A DNA stretch of 64,000 nucleotides from Advenella kashmirensis W13003 (GCF_000506985.1 NZ_KI650980.1:806001-870000), one strand, 5' to 3'; shown: positions 26,404 to 34,907, counted from the first letter of the stretch. Made by a program: numbers and translations. Notes: generated by a model not told the origin, from the sequence alone.

Positions 26404-27132
26404 TTACCGTTTGGCAGATACCAGTAGCATCATCGGCCGTTCCAATTCTTCCGCGAGCACGGGATTGTCATTGACCTGGATTGCCGTCGGAGCAAACTCT
26501 TTTATGTGGCAGATTGAAAACCCCGCAGCGATCAGCGTATTTAATGTGGTACCTATCGTTCTATGATATTTAAGAACGCCATCAGTAAACCAATGGGTAC
26601 GTCGTTCACCTTCCAATGCATAACGGTTCACCGGCCACGTTTTTCGCCCGTCTTCGTCATTCCACCAGCGAGGATGAGTAGCCGCCATGTAGATCGGATG
26701 TTCGATGGAAAACACAAAGTGTGCGGCTGGTTTAAGGGCTCTATGCACCTGGCGTACCAACCGACTGAAATCGTCGACGTAATGCAAGGCCAGAGAACTG
26801 TAAGCAAGATCAAAGGTGTCCTGCGATAATTCAATCACTTCGAGATCTGCCGCTCTATATTCAATAGCAGAATCGTCGGTGCTCTGGATTGCTCGGGCAA
26901 TCATTTTTTCCGAGATATCCAATCCCAGTACCGACCGGGCGCCCTCTTCTCTGGCCCAACGGGAGAACCAGCCAAATCCGCAGCCAAGGTCAATTACTTT
27001 TTTGCCTTTAATAGCGGGTAACATTGCGCGTGTGGCAGGCCATTCGGGCGCGCCGGAAAGACCGTGAATTTGCCGCGGAAGTTGGCTATAACTGTCGAAA
27101 AATTTCTGATTATCGTAGATATTTTGTGCCAT
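26404..27132 (-). CDS. Class I SAM-dependent methyltransferase (UbiE-like group)
   Basis: A 242-residue protein with SAM motif VIDLGCGFGWFSRWA near residues 45-59, VLGLDISEKMIARA near residue 70 and post-motif FDLAYSSLALHYVDDF near residue 110. The central SIEHPIYMA segment is typical of a widespread methyltransferase family found alone in many genomes. Substrate unknown. It is divergent from the HicB-like gene. Confidence 0.85.
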   Translation of the reverse strand: MAQNIYDNQKFFDSYSQLPRQIHGLSGAPEWPATRAMLPAIKGKKVIDLGCGFGWFSRWAREEGARSVLGLDISEKMIARAIQSTDDSAIEYRAADLEVIELSQDTFDLAYSSLALHYVDDFSRLVRQVHRALKPAAHFVFSIEHPIYMAATHPRWWNDEDGRKTWPVNRYALEGERRTHWFTDGVLKYHRTIGTTLNTLIAAGFSICHIKEFAPTAIQVNDNPVLAEELERPMMLLVSAKR

Positions 27133-27207
27133 CGCTTTCTCTTTGAGTTTTGGGAAGACGATCTGATACCGTTATACAATAACACTGTTAGAAAATGGGG
27201 TTAAACC

Positions 27208-27468
27208 ATGAATAACATTCTGAGTATCGATGGCTATAAAGCCGTCATTTCTTTCGATCCCGAAACTGAAATGTTTCGAGGAGAGTTTATCGACCTGAAC
27301 GGCGGCGCGGATTTTTACGCCTCCGATGTAACGAATCTCAAACAGGAAGCAAATACCTCGCTGCGCATCTTCCTGGACGAATGCAAAAAACGCGGCATTG
27401 AGCCGAAAAAGCAGTTTTCAGGAAAATTAAGCTCCGGCTCAGGCACGTGCTTTAGCCGCAGAAGTTGA
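27208..27468 (+). CDS. HicB-like antitoxin-type protein with altered C-terminus, no HicA partner
   Basis: An 86-residue protein with the partial RNase-H-like HicB domain: DGYKAVISFDPETEMFRGEF near residue 8 and SLRIFLDECKKRGIEPKKQF near residue 52. Typical HicB proteins continue after FSGK with a ribbon-helix-helix DNA-binding tail. Here the frame ends in GKLSSGSGTCFSRRS. In another frame the DNA just downstream reads APAQARALAAEVEALHSGL, which looks like the lost tail, so a frameshift near 27424-27440 is likely. No hicA gene is visible next to it, so it may be a relic or a stand-alone regulator. Confidence 0.65.
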   Translation: MNNILSIDGYKAVISFDPETEMFRGEFIDLNGGADFYASDVTNLKQEANTSLRIFLDECKKRGIEPKKQFSGKLSSGSGTCFSRRS

Positions 27469-27550
27469 GGCTCTACACTCTGGCCTACGCTACTTTTTCA
27501 GCATGACCTGAGGGAATGTCCCCGGCCAAGCCGGGAACAAACGTTGTGTG

Positions 27551-28764
27551 TTAAGCAACGTATTTCATATCTGCAGGGACTGGTATCCAGTTCGCTCGTT
27601 CAAGCAGTTTCGCACGAATTGCCTCAAAAACCGGGCCCTTGCGAATCACCATAATGCCAGGGATGTCCGGACGCCCTGTCGCCGGTCCAAAGTCGGGATC
27701 CATTGCGACTTCATGGGCATTCTGGAACATGTCCCGGTTGCCCGTGTCTACATAGGATTCAGCCGGTACCCCTTCGGCCAACAAGATATCGAATTGTTCG
27801 AGCTCAAGATGGAAATACTGGAACGAAGGCATATCAAACAGCTGGATGATCGATTTACCGTTCACAAGATTCATGGCAGAGATCAGATTGCCATCGAAGC
27901 TGACGTGATGGCCAGGAGACATCACCAAGTCACGGTGCGGAACGTTATCAGCTATGCAGCCTTTTTTAAACAAGACAGGGAAGGCACGCTTTGCGTCTTT
28001 ATCACGGATGCGATTTTTGAAAAGCGTGCGATATCCGATCCATTTGATTGTTGCAACCCCGCCAGAGGCCGTCAATACTTTATCTCCGCGCTTGAGCGTT
28101 TCTATTTTGACCTCGCCGGTCGGTGTCGCGATGTGTGTTCCTTTAAGAAAACAAGCAACCACCAATGTATCGCCTTCCATTTCAAATTTGTATGAACTAA
28201 TCCACGGCGCATTGAAATTGCCCACCGTTTGTCCCTGAGCGTCTTTGAACGAGAGTTTTCCATCCGCGTATTCATAAGTGCTTGCCCCCATAACCTGAAA
28301 CTCGGCACCTGGCTGCAAGTGCAATAGAAATGCAGGATCGGAATGATCTATCGTCACTCCGGTCGTGTCATATATGAACTTTGAATTGGTATACACACGG
28401 ATATCGAGATTTGATGGAGCGTCGATGCCATTTCGGGGGTGAATCGGAGCGTGGAGTTCTCCGATACTTGAACAATCATTCCTTGCATATCGACCGAATC
28501 CGGCCCTGACATACTAGACAATGCAACGTTTGCGCCACTTTGGAGTTCAAGCACGTAGGGGGATGGCTGATAATTCATGACTGAATCGTTGACCAATTTC
28601 AGCTCAAGCTCATCTGATGTACCCGTTGGATTTGTTATATTGAGGTAAGTGAGAGAACCGAGCATTCCTACATTGACACTGAGTGTCGTGTCTCCGCCGT
28701 AGTCAGCCTGATCAATCTCCAGATCTCTGGTTGCACTATCAATATTCACGTCTACTGTAGCCAT
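27551..28764 (-). pseudogene. Hint-domain protein, paralogue 3, broken by a frameshift
   Basis: Two overlapping frames make up one gene. From the ATG at 28764 the first frame (MATVDVNIDSATRDLEIDQA) runs to about STLRFTP; the second resumes as NGIDAPSNLDIRVYTNSKF and carries the complete Hint_2 domain (CFLKGTHIATPTG, MSPGHHVSFDG) and the conserved tail. The switch falls at a run of five G on the plus strand (28435-28439), five C in the gene. One more C would give a continuous protein of about 404 residues, close to paralogue 1 (402). Either a true slippage mutation, a phase-variable tract, or a sequencing error. The ribosome binding site AGGATAGGTG and the upstream region match paralogue 1. 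Confidence 0.8.
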
Positions 28765-29125
28765 ATTTCACCTATCCTATTGATTCTACGATTATTTTTT
28801 TCAATTTCGGGTGAACCATATGATTGACCCACACCGGCTGTAAAATTTTGAAATATTTTATAGAGCGATTATTATCAGATGTCGTATGAAAATCAATGTT
28901 TTTGTTTGCAAAAGGCTACTGCTGAGGAAAAAAGCAGGAAATGGTAGCGCTGAAAAACGCCCGCGAATAATATTTGATAAAAAGTATAAGTAAAGTTGCC
29001 TATTCGTTCAGGATCGCCCATCTCTCATGATCCCGCCATTTCCCATCGACAAAAAGATATTTGGGCGAGAAACCTTTGATTTTGTAATATTACGTTTGAT
29101 ATCAGAAAGCGAATAGAATCTTCTT
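28765..29125. promoter_or_regulatory. Upstream region of Hint paralogue 3 (361 bp without a gene)
   Basis: Contains a near-palindrome TAAAATTTTGAAATATTTTA at 28841-28860 and, at 28867-28903, the 37-bp stretch shared with the upstream region of paralogue 1. Spacing to the start codon is the same in both (about 77-140 bp). Unlike paralogues 1 and 2 there is no glycosylase gene or remnant beside it. The rest shows nothing recognisable. Confidence 0.55.
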
Positions 29126-29548
29126 TTACTTCTTTTCTAAATCGTGTTGCACGAGTCCGTCCGATATTTCATGCCACGACGCTTTATCACTGACGAAAAC
29201 GTGGAACTCAGGCTTTACGCCCGGATCGGTATCCAGTGCGCCAAGTGGTAATCCGTAGCTTGATTTATCGTCATCAAAACGACTAAATATTGGAGACCCA
29301 CAGACACTGCAGAATCCTCGATGCGTGCCTGGCGACGATTCGTAGAACTTTACCAAATTCTCGCCCAGTAAAAATTCAAAATCCCTCGCTTCTACCCTTG
29401 CCCGACTCCTAAATGCTGCGCCATGGGCTTTGCGACACATTGAGCAGTGACAATTCAGGGCCCCGGTTAATGGCCCGTTAATCTGAAATCGCACGCCTCT
29501 GCAAAGGCAGCTTCCGAGTATTTTGGTCAAAACAACCTCTTCTTGCAC
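29126..29548 (-). CDS. GFA-family zinc protein
   Basis: A 140-residue protein of the glutathione-dependent formaldehyde-activating (GFA/Mss4-like) fold. Zinc-binding cysteines are visible in SCLCRGVRF, NCHCSMCRKAHGAAF and FCSVCGSPIF. Most bacterial members are not proven formaldehyde enzymes. The start is uncertain: the GTG at 29548 lacks a ribosome binding site, whereas a TTG at 29530 has AAGAGG 5 nt upstream and would give an N-terminus near KILGSCLC, which is usual for the family. Confidence 0.85.
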   Translation of the reverse strand: MQEEVVLTKILGSCLCRGVRFQINGPLTGALNCHCSMCRKAHGAAFRSRARVEARDFEFLLGENLVKFYESSPGTHRGFCSVCGSPIFSRFDDDKSSYGLPLGALDTDPGVKPEFHVFVSDKASWHEISDGLVQHDLEKK

Positions 29549-29603
29549 AGGAGCATTACAAGTAATTGGATGAACAAGCCACGCCAGACAGCTGCTTGCG
29601 GTT

Positions 29604-29825
29604 TCATTGTTGCTTATGATCCCGGCGGTAGAGTTCCCATTCTTCTATTTCGCTTCCGTCAGGCAACTGGCAAATTCCGATTTGGCCTTTGTCAGTGTTT
29701 TTGATAACGAGCGTACCGCCCTTCTCTGTGCAGTACACGGAGGCGGGATTCGCCATGCCGACGGATTGTTGCGCACAGGCAGTCAGGAATAGTCCAGGGA
29801 TGAGTAATACAAGCACGTGTTTCAT
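29604..29825 (-). CDS. DUF333 small lipoprotein
   Basis: A 73-residue protein with lipobox LTAC (Cys17) and the DUF333 motif ANPASVYCTEKGGTL followed by CQLPDGSEIEEWELYRR. Often annotated as putative hemolysin, without good evidence. GGAGG precedes the ATG. An envelope-located accessory protein; role unknown. Confidence 0.85.
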   Translation of the reverse strand: MKHVLVLLIPGLFLTACAQQSVGMANPASVYCTEKGGTLVIKNTDKGQIGICQLPDGSEIEEWELYRRDHKQQ

Positions 29826-29906
29826 ATCGGCCTCCGATAGTATAGGGTTTAACTCTACGTAATGAACGGATTGGTATCACGCTATTTTTGGGTAACAGTA
29901 TTATGG

Positions 29907-30401
29907 CTATGGCGAAGGTTTGGCTGTGGAGCGCGTCGTATGTTCTGAAATCAAACGATTCAGCAATTCATTCATTTTATCGATCTTGGAGTCGGACTGC
30001 GAAATCCTTGCAAGCAAATTGCTTATTTGATTTGCCGCTTCATTTTTCACCACGCCAGTGAGCGATTGCCCTAAGGAGAAAGAGGCAGTTACGTTCTGCA
30101 CCAGAGCATAATTGAGCATGGCAAGACCAAGCACCGCGCCAACAGCTATCGAAATAGCCTGAATTCTCAGATTTGATATATAGCCGCGGATGTCGTTGTT
30201 GATTTCCCTCATCTCTGCCGTTGTCGCTTTAAAAGAAGCATTATTTTCATCAAGCCGGGATTTTAAGTTTTCATTGGCGACCCTATTTGCTTCAACATTA
30301 TTTGCAACAATCGCTTCCATACGGGCGAGGTTATCCGACATTGTTTTTTCCAACGAGGCGATATTTTTGTCGATATAGATGTGTGTTGGAATGGTGTTCA
30401 T
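29907..30401 (-). CDS. Membrane protein with coiled coils, unknown function
   Basis: A 164-residue protein. Residues about 12-75 are a heptad-rich helix (SLEKTMSDNLARMEAIVANN), residues about 82-104 one transmembrane segment (AISIAVGAVLGLAMLNYAL), and the C-terminal part another helical region (SQSDSKIDKMNELLNRL). No known domain is recognised. Single gene on the minus strand, divergent from the gene at 30638. Confidence 0.65.
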   Translation of the reverse strand: MNTIPTHIYIDKNIASLEKTMSDNLARMEAIVANNVEANRVANENLKSRLDENNASFKATTAEMREINNDIRGYISNLRIQAISIAVGAVLGLAMLNYALVQNVTASFSLGQSLTGVVKNEAANQISNLLARISQSDSKIDKMNELLNRLISEHTTRSTAKPSP

Positions 30402-30637
30402 GTCTTAAATACAATGGCGTCCTCTCACTTTATTTTCAACGATTTTCGAGATATGCGCAACCGAGTCAGACGCAATTAAGTCACGCTGCCTGATAGCAGT
30501 GTGACTTGTTTATATAGGACCTGGGAAGGCACATGATTGTATATATGCAAAAGGCTGAATCGCGACATCTTTTGCTAAATCAGCTGGCTCGGTATACACT
30601 CCCACATCTTTAAAAATCACTACCAGAAGTAAACGCT

Positions 30638-31036
30638 ATGAGTGCATTTTGTGTATATGGCATGACAGATGCCATTGCCAAACTTTCGGCAAGCAAAAAA
30701 TCACCTCCCCTTGTTTGGGAAGGTTCCACCGAAGAATTCTACGAAGAATATCAGGAGCGCATATACAAGGCAGGCCCGCACCGGCAAGTGTCGCCTGCCT
30801 ATGACGCGCCGCAATTCTGCCACGATTGGATAGAACTCGCAAAACGAACAATGAAAACGCGTGGCCTGAAAATAATGTGTCATGGTCAAAAGACCGACAA
30901 GCATGGCTCGCCTCGAATAGATAGGAAAACCAAACAGCCTGTGACTGGATGGATTCCTTATGAGCAGGATAGCGTCGTACGTGGCCGTCCCCTCGGTACT
31001 GGCAATAAATCAAAAGTTCATCGACCGCTTGAATGA
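30638..31036 (+). CDS. Hypothetical protein (132 residues)
   Basis: A soluble, basic protein (EEFYEEYQERIYKAGPHRQ, then HDWIELAKRTMKTRGLKIMC) without signal peptide or membrane helix. No family recognised. It lies just outside the left end of the integrated element. Confidence 0.6.
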   Translation: MSAFCVYGMTDAIAKLSASKKSPPLVWEGSTEEFYEEYQERIYKAGPHRQVSPAYDAPQFCHDWIELAKRTMKTRGLKIMCHGQKTDKHGSPRIDRKTKQPVTGWIPYEQDSVVRGRPLGTGNKSKVHRPLE

Positions 31037-31221
31037 TGACATTCTTGCCTCATTCAAAGTAACTAGCCTCGTCCAGAAGAATATGAAGCAGAAATATATG
31101 CCTCTGAGGCCACTGCAAGATTCTCAAAAATGAAGCAAAATCTGATCTTTATACAATACTGTACGGACTACTGGATCTTTGCCAATGGCAAATATAATTG
31201 CATTTTGAGCGTATTTGGACA

Positions 31222-31247
31222 ATAAAAAAGCCGCTACGAAAGCGGCT
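31222..31247 (-). terminator. Host terminator, originally downstream of the tRNA gene
   Basis: On the minus strand AGCCGCT pairs with AGCGGCT around TTCGT and is followed by TTTTTTATT, a strong terminator. It lies 27 bp beyond the partial tRNA at the left end, on the host side. Before integration it would have followed the rpoD-linked tRNA gene directly. Confidence 0.8.
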
Positions 31248-31273
31248 AATTTATTGATTCTACTACAGTTTTC

Positions 31274-31322
31274 TGGTCCCCCCGGCTGGACTTGAACCAG
31301 CGACCAAAGGATTATGAGTCCT
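31274..31322 (-). repeat. attL: 49-bp duplication of the tRNA 3' half
   Basis: Identical over 49 bp to positions 41998-42046, the 3' half of the CAT tRNA gene including the anticodon stem-loop, T arm and CCA. Beyond the core only scattered tRNA similarity remains (AACTGAGCT). This is the classical signature of site-specific integration into a tRNA gene. Confidence 0.95.
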
Positions 31323-31425
31323 TGAAATACTAAGCTAAACTGAGCTTTATTGGATTTCATTGGAACTCTCAATAACCGCATAAACATTGACTTTAATTTC
31401 CAATCTGATAAATTAGCGACATAAA

Positions 31426-31462
31426 CCCATCCAACGCAAAAGGGTAACCAAAGGGTAACCAG
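31426..31462 (+). repeat. Left integrase arm-type repeat (GGGTAACCA twice)
   Basis: CCCATCCA, a short spacer, then two GGGTAACCA units 1-2 bp apart. A near copy, same order and orientation, lies at 41900-41936 at the other end of the element. Such paired short repeats inside both ends are typical integrase or excisionase arm sites. Confidence 0.65.
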
Positions 31463-31511
31463 ATAGGCAAAGGGATTGGGAGTAACCGTTCACCCGATTG
31501 GATAACGCGCA

Positions 31512-32810
31512 ATGCACAAGGCAATAAAGGATTTAGAACCCGGGAAGTTTCGCAAGCTCTGCACCATACAAGTGGCCGGGAGTCTTGAAGCGCGCCTGCT
31601 ATCTACTGGCGCCATCCAATTCTATTGGCGTAGTAAATTGAACGGCAAACAGGTTCGCGTGCCGATTGGCTTATTCGATGACCGCGCGCCGCCGAAATCC
31701 CTGAAGCCCACGGTCATGGGTTACAGCATCCCTGCTGCCATCCGCAAAGCCGAACAAATTGCACAGGCCCACCTGGACAATAAGGATGCCGGCGGCTATC
31801 CTGCCCTGCTGGATGATAAGAAGGAACAGGAACGCCGGCAATATCAGTCAAAGGTCGAGGCCAGAGAATGGACGGTAAAGAAATTGTGCCTGGCGTACTG
31901 CGACTATCTGGACAAGTTGGGCCGTGTGTCCCATCGTGAGGCTCGCAGCGCCCTGTCCCTTCACGTTATCGATGCCTGGCCCGATCTGGCTACCCTGCCC
32001 GCCGCATCCCTGACCCCTGATGATGTGGCAGACATTGTTCGTAAAATTCACGAGGCCGGCAAAGGCCGTACCGCCAATAAGGTCCGGTCCTATATCCGCG
32101 CTGCTTATCAGGTGGCAAAGGATGCCCGGCTGGATGCGTCAGTACCGGTCACATTCAAAAACTACAAGATTACCGTCAATCCTGCGGCTGACACGCGGCC
32201 AGACCGCAAGGCCAATAAGGCAGATAAGCGCCCATTGCACAAATCCGATCTGATTACCTACTGGCAGACAATAAAAGACGTTCCGGGCCTGCGTGGTGCC
32301 GTGATACGGCTACACCTGCTAACCGGTGGCCAGCGCATTCAGCAACTGGTGGCCCTGCTGACGGCAGACATTACGAAAGAACACATTACGCTATACGATG
32401 GCAAAGGCAGACCAGGGAGCGAAGTACGGCCGCACATTGTGCCGCTGATCCCCGCAGCAAGAAAAGCACTGGACGATGCCAGCCCGATTGGACTGTACGC
32501 CCTGAGTACTGGGAATGGGAAAACCCATATCAGTAATGCTACCTTGTCCGGATGGGCGCAGGAGGCGGTGGCAGATGTCTTGCCGTCATTCCAGCCCAAG
32601 CAGATCCGCAGCGGCGTGGAAACGTTGCTTGCCAGCCTGGGAGTCAGTAAGGAAATCCGGGGGCGCTTGCAATCGCATGGCATCGCTGGAGTACAGGATA
32701 AGCATTATGACGCCCATGATTATTTGCCCGAAAAACGCGCTGCCCTGCTCAAGCTGTACAACGTTCTGGAGCAGAAAGGCGCTGATTTGATCCATTTTAA
32801 TGCGGTCTGA
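31512..32810 (+). CDS. Tyrosine-type site-specific integrase
   Basis: A 432-residue phage-type recombinase. An N-terminal arm-binding region (YWRSKLNGKQVRVPIGLFDD) and core-binding helix region (about residues 120-205) precede the catalytic domain. Catalytic residues seen: Arg275 in TGGQRIQQL, Arg366 in KQIRSGVETLLA (Lys363 where His is usual), His389 in LQSHGI and the nucleophile Tyr399 in DKHYDAHDY. It lies beside attL and is expected to recombine the tRNA site. The ATG lacks a strong ribosome binding site. Confidence 0.93.
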   Translation: MHKAIKDLEPGKFRKLCTIQVAGSLEARLLSTGAIQFYWRSKLNGKQVRVPIGLFDDRAPPKSLKPTVMGYSIPAAIRKAEQIAQAHLDNKDAGGYPALLDDKKEQERRQYQSKVEAREWTVKKLCLAYCDYLDKLGRVSHREARSALSLHVIDAWPDLATLPAASLTPDDVADIVRKIHEAGKGRTANKVRSYIRAAYQVAKDARLDASVPVTFKNYKITVNPAADTRPDRKANKADKRPLHKSDLITYWQTIKDVPGLRGAVIRLHLLTGGQRIQQLVALLTADITKEHITLYDGKGRPGSEVRPHIVPLIPAARKALDDASPIGLYALSTGNGKTHISNATLSGWAQEAVADVLPSFQPKQIRSGVETLLASLGVSKEIRGRLQSHGIAGVQDKHYDAHDYLPEKRAALLKLYNVLEQKGADLIHFNAV

Positions 32811-32867
32811 CCGGTATTGGCCTACCGATCAGACCTAACCACAACCCTACTTATAAGGAGTAGAACC

Positions 32868-33125
32868 ATGGCTAATATGAGTATAAGTCCGATTCATCGT
32901 ATTGGGTCAATCAAAACCCTACTGGATGAAATAGAAACCGAAGGAGCCAAGCAATATACGATTGCTAGTCTGCTTAGAGAGCGTTTGGAAGTCGAGGATG
33001 AGGATGGCGCGAATTACTATTTGTCATTGACTCTCGCGGATTTGCTGGAAGAAGCGTCGAAATTTTATCTCATGAAAAAATATATCGACGAACTTGAACA
33101 ATCACTGATAGCGCAAGCTGCGTAA
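32868..33125 (+). CDS. Small element-encoded protein (85 residues)
   Basis: AAGGAG lies 7-8 nt before the ATG at 32868, so this start is preferred to an in-frame one at 32817 that overlaps the integrase region. The protein is acidic and helical (SIKTLLDEIETEGAKQYTIA). No family recognised. Ten bp separate it from the next gene, so they are co-transcribed. Confidence 0.65.
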   Translation: MANMSISPIHRIGSIKTLLDEIETEGAKQYTIASLLRERLEVEDEDGANYYLSLTLADLLEEASKFYLMKKYIDELEQSLIAQAA

Positions 33126-33135
33126 GGAGTAGATC

Positions 33136-33381
33136 ATGGCCGAATATGACTATACGAAAATGTCCGAAATAGAATTGATCGATCATATTGACTGGACAAG
33201 CAAATTCATCGACTCCATGCTTTGCATGTGTACAGGCGCTGGCTTTGATGGATTCAAAGATCAAAACGATGAAATCCAGCATGACTATCTATTCGCGATA
33301 AACAATCTGTCTATCGAGATGCGGCGCGCCATCAAAGAACAAGGTCGGCGCCGATCATTTGTCAGCAAGAAAGCAGCATAG
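33136..33381 (+). CDS. Small element-encoded protein (81 residues)
   Basis: AAGGAG lies before the ATG. A soluble protein, acidic at the start (YDYTKMSEIELIDHID) and basic at the end (KEQGRRRSFVSKKAA), with two Cys in MLCMCTG. No function recognised. Confidence 0.65.
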   Translation: MAEYDYTKMSEIELIDHIDWTSKFIDSMLCMCTGAGFDGFKDQNDEIQHDYLFAINNLSIEMRRAIKEQGRRRSFVSKKAA

Positions 33382-33391
33382 CCAGCCAAGC

Positions 33392-33447
33392 CCAGCGCCT
33401 ACCGCGACGGCGGGAAAAGCCGGGTTAGTCCACCGGCCTGGCGCTGG
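33392..33447 (+). ncRNA. Candidate structured leader RNA
   Basis: CCAGCGCC and GGCGCTGG form an 8-bp closing stem around 40 nt that can fold again (CGGC...GCCG with a GGGAAAA loop, and CCGG...CCGG). It lies between two element genes, 35 bp before the ATG of the 203-residue protein. It could be a leader, an attenuator or a protein-binding site. No known RNA family is recognised. Confidence 0.4.
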
Positions 33448-33481
33448 CACCTATTGAACGGACTTTGTAGAGGACTGAGAA

Positions 33482-34093
33482 ATGACAGATACTCAAGCAT
33501 TAGCCGAGCGGCGTAGAAATAACAAACGCGATCTGGATGCCTTTAGACGAAAGCGCGATGCCGAAATAAAGGCGGCGGTCCAAAAGTTGGAAGAGATGTA
33601 TGCTTTTTTGAAAGTAACCCTTGATATTGATACTCTCAAAAAAATAGCGGCTCAGCAAACTCTTCACGTAAATCAACTTGTAAAAGAAAATGAAGAGCTT
33701 GTGGAAAAACTCAATAAATTTCATAAGGATCATCATTACGTTACTGCCGCTCATGTCCCCCCGCATATAAAACGGAATATTGCTCGCATGTCACTGGAAT
33801 TTGATAAAGGTCCCAGTATGTCGAGCGCATTCATGGCTGGTATGGATGTTCAGAAATCTTTAGCTGGCTCTAAAGCTGCCGCGAAGCGTTTATTGAATGA
33901 TCCTAAACAAGAAGAGAAAAAATTTATTTATGAATGCTGGAAAGAATGGAAAAAAAACAGTATCAACTACAAAAGCAAAGCCGCATTTGCAAGAGATATG
34001 ATTGAAAAATGCGAATACCTTACCAGCACGAAGAAAATTGAAGATTGGTGTCGAGAGTGGGAAAAAGAAACCACCACCCAACCAGCACAATGA
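33482..34093 (+). CDS. Element-encoded coiled-coil protein, unknown
   Basis: A 203-residue, highly charged protein. Residues 1-85 are helical with heptads (RDAEIKAAVQKLEEMYAFLK and NQLVKENEELVEKLNKF); the second half (IYECWKEWKKNSINYKSKAA) resembles a helical DNA- or protein-binding domain in phage hypothetical proteins. AGGACTGAGA precedes the start. No function can be assigned. Confidence 0.65.
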   Translation: MTDTQALAERRRNNKRDLDAFRRKRDAEIKAAVQKLEEMYAFLKVTLDIDTLKKIAAQQTLHVNQLVKENEELVEKLNKFHKDHHYVTAAHVPPHIKRNIARMSLEFDKGPSMSSAFMAGMDVQKSLAGSKAAAKRLLNDPKQEEKKFIYECWKEWKKNSINYKSKAAFARDMIEKCEYLTSTKKIEDWCREWEKETTTQPAQ

Positions 34094-34208
34094 GCATTCA
34101 ACCGGTATAGTGCGCACCATACCGGTTCAGCTATCTATCTGATTTATCTACACAAATACATAATTCGTTCCGTAGTGATTTCCATTTACATACTAACGGA
34201 ACTTAATT

Positions 34209-34451
34209 ATGAACCAAACCAATCCGACCAGAATCTCCGCGAGCAATATCCCCCTAGGTGAAATCCTTCTGACCATTGCCGACCTCAAGAAAAAAATCGG
34301 CTACCGCTCAACGCAAACGATCTACGACAAGATGGCAAGTGATGGGCTGCCTCGGCCTATTTCTGTTGGTGATCGTTCCAAACGCTGGTTGCTGTCCGAA
34401 GTGGAAGCCTGGGTACAGGACCAGATCAAAAAAAGCCGTGGCGAGGTATGA
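34209..34451 (+). CDS. AlpA-family transcriptional regulator
   Basis: An 80-residue MerR-like helix-turn-helix protein: LLTIADLKKKIGYRSTQTIY, then a GLPRPISVGDRSKRWLLSEV wing and VEAWVQDQIKKSR. This is the AlpA pattern (recognises DNA, often activates excision or satellite genes). In P4-like satellites and Gram-negative phage-inducible islands AlpA is the main activator. ATG is followed after 1 nt by the next gene. Confidence 0.85.
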   Translation: MNQTNPTRISASNIPLGEILLTIADLKKKIGYRSTQTIYDKMASDGLPRPISVGDRSKRWLLSEVEAWVQDQIKKSRGEV

Positions 34452-34452
34452 C

Positions 34453-34674
34453 ATGGCTACCATCACAAAAAAAGCCGCCATTCTGGCCGCACTCCATAAA
34501 CGCAGCCTAAACCGCTTTGAGGCCGAACGGATCGGCGATCACTGTTTACACAGCACCATTTCCGAGCTACGCAATGACGGCCACAGTATAACGTCATCGT
34601 GGGAAACGGTGCCGAACCGCTTCGATGGCGAGACACGTGTAAAACGTTATTTTCTGCTGCGGGGTGCGCGATGA
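34453..34674 (+). CDS. Small helix-turn-helix protein
   Basis: A 73-residue basic protein (KKAAILAALHKRSLNRFEAE, then HSTISELRNDGHSI and ETRVKRYFLLRGAR) resembling winged-helix proteins found in betaproteobacterial prophages. It starts 1 nt after the alpA stop and its own stop overlaps the next ATG, so it is in the same operon. Probably a regulator of the element. Confidence 0.7.
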   Translation: MATITKKAAILAALHKRSLNRFEAERIGDHCLHSTISELRNDGHSITSSWETVPNRFDGETRVKRYFLLRGAR

Positions 34675-34907
34675 CTGATATAGAAAAACACGAAATGTTC
34701 ATTAAGGACATTCTGTTCCCGGTAATTTTTGATCACGCGAACGCAATGGAGTGCTCAGCCAAAACCGCAGCTCTGGCAGCTTGGCTTGGATTGGCCGGTG
34801 TACTGCTCATGGACTTGTCCACCGCTGAGTTAAAAGAAGTTCTGCAAACATATGCGGACGGCATCGATCCTGCTGGGGTGGTCCGTCCTGAGGGGGTGTT
34901 GCAATGA
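34671..34907 (+). CDS. Small element-encoded protein (78 residues)
   Basis: Begins within the stop codon of the previous gene (ATGA) and overlaps the following gene likewise, indicating translational coupling. A helical, slightly hydrophobic middle (KTAALAAWLGLAGVLLMDLS) could pack as a core or weakly with membrane. No family recognised. Confidence 0.65.
   Translation: MTDIEKHEMFIKDILFPVIFDHANAMECSAKTAALAAWLGLAGVLLMDLSTAELKEVLQTYADGIDPAGVVRPEGVLQ

Larger units (their letters stand above)
31037..31511. other. Left junction of the integrated element (475 bp without a gene)
   Basis: Contains, in order: a minus-strand terminator (31222-31247), the left attachment repeat made of a partial tRNA (31274-31322), and a tandem GGGTAACCA repeat that also occurs at the right end (31426-31462). 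The integrase gene starts 49 bp further on. No protein gene is seen. Confidence 0.75.

Noticed and set aside
31124-31387. Minus-strand open frame across the partial tRNA at the left junction
   Set aside because: Its middle is simply translated tRNA and attachment-site sequence.
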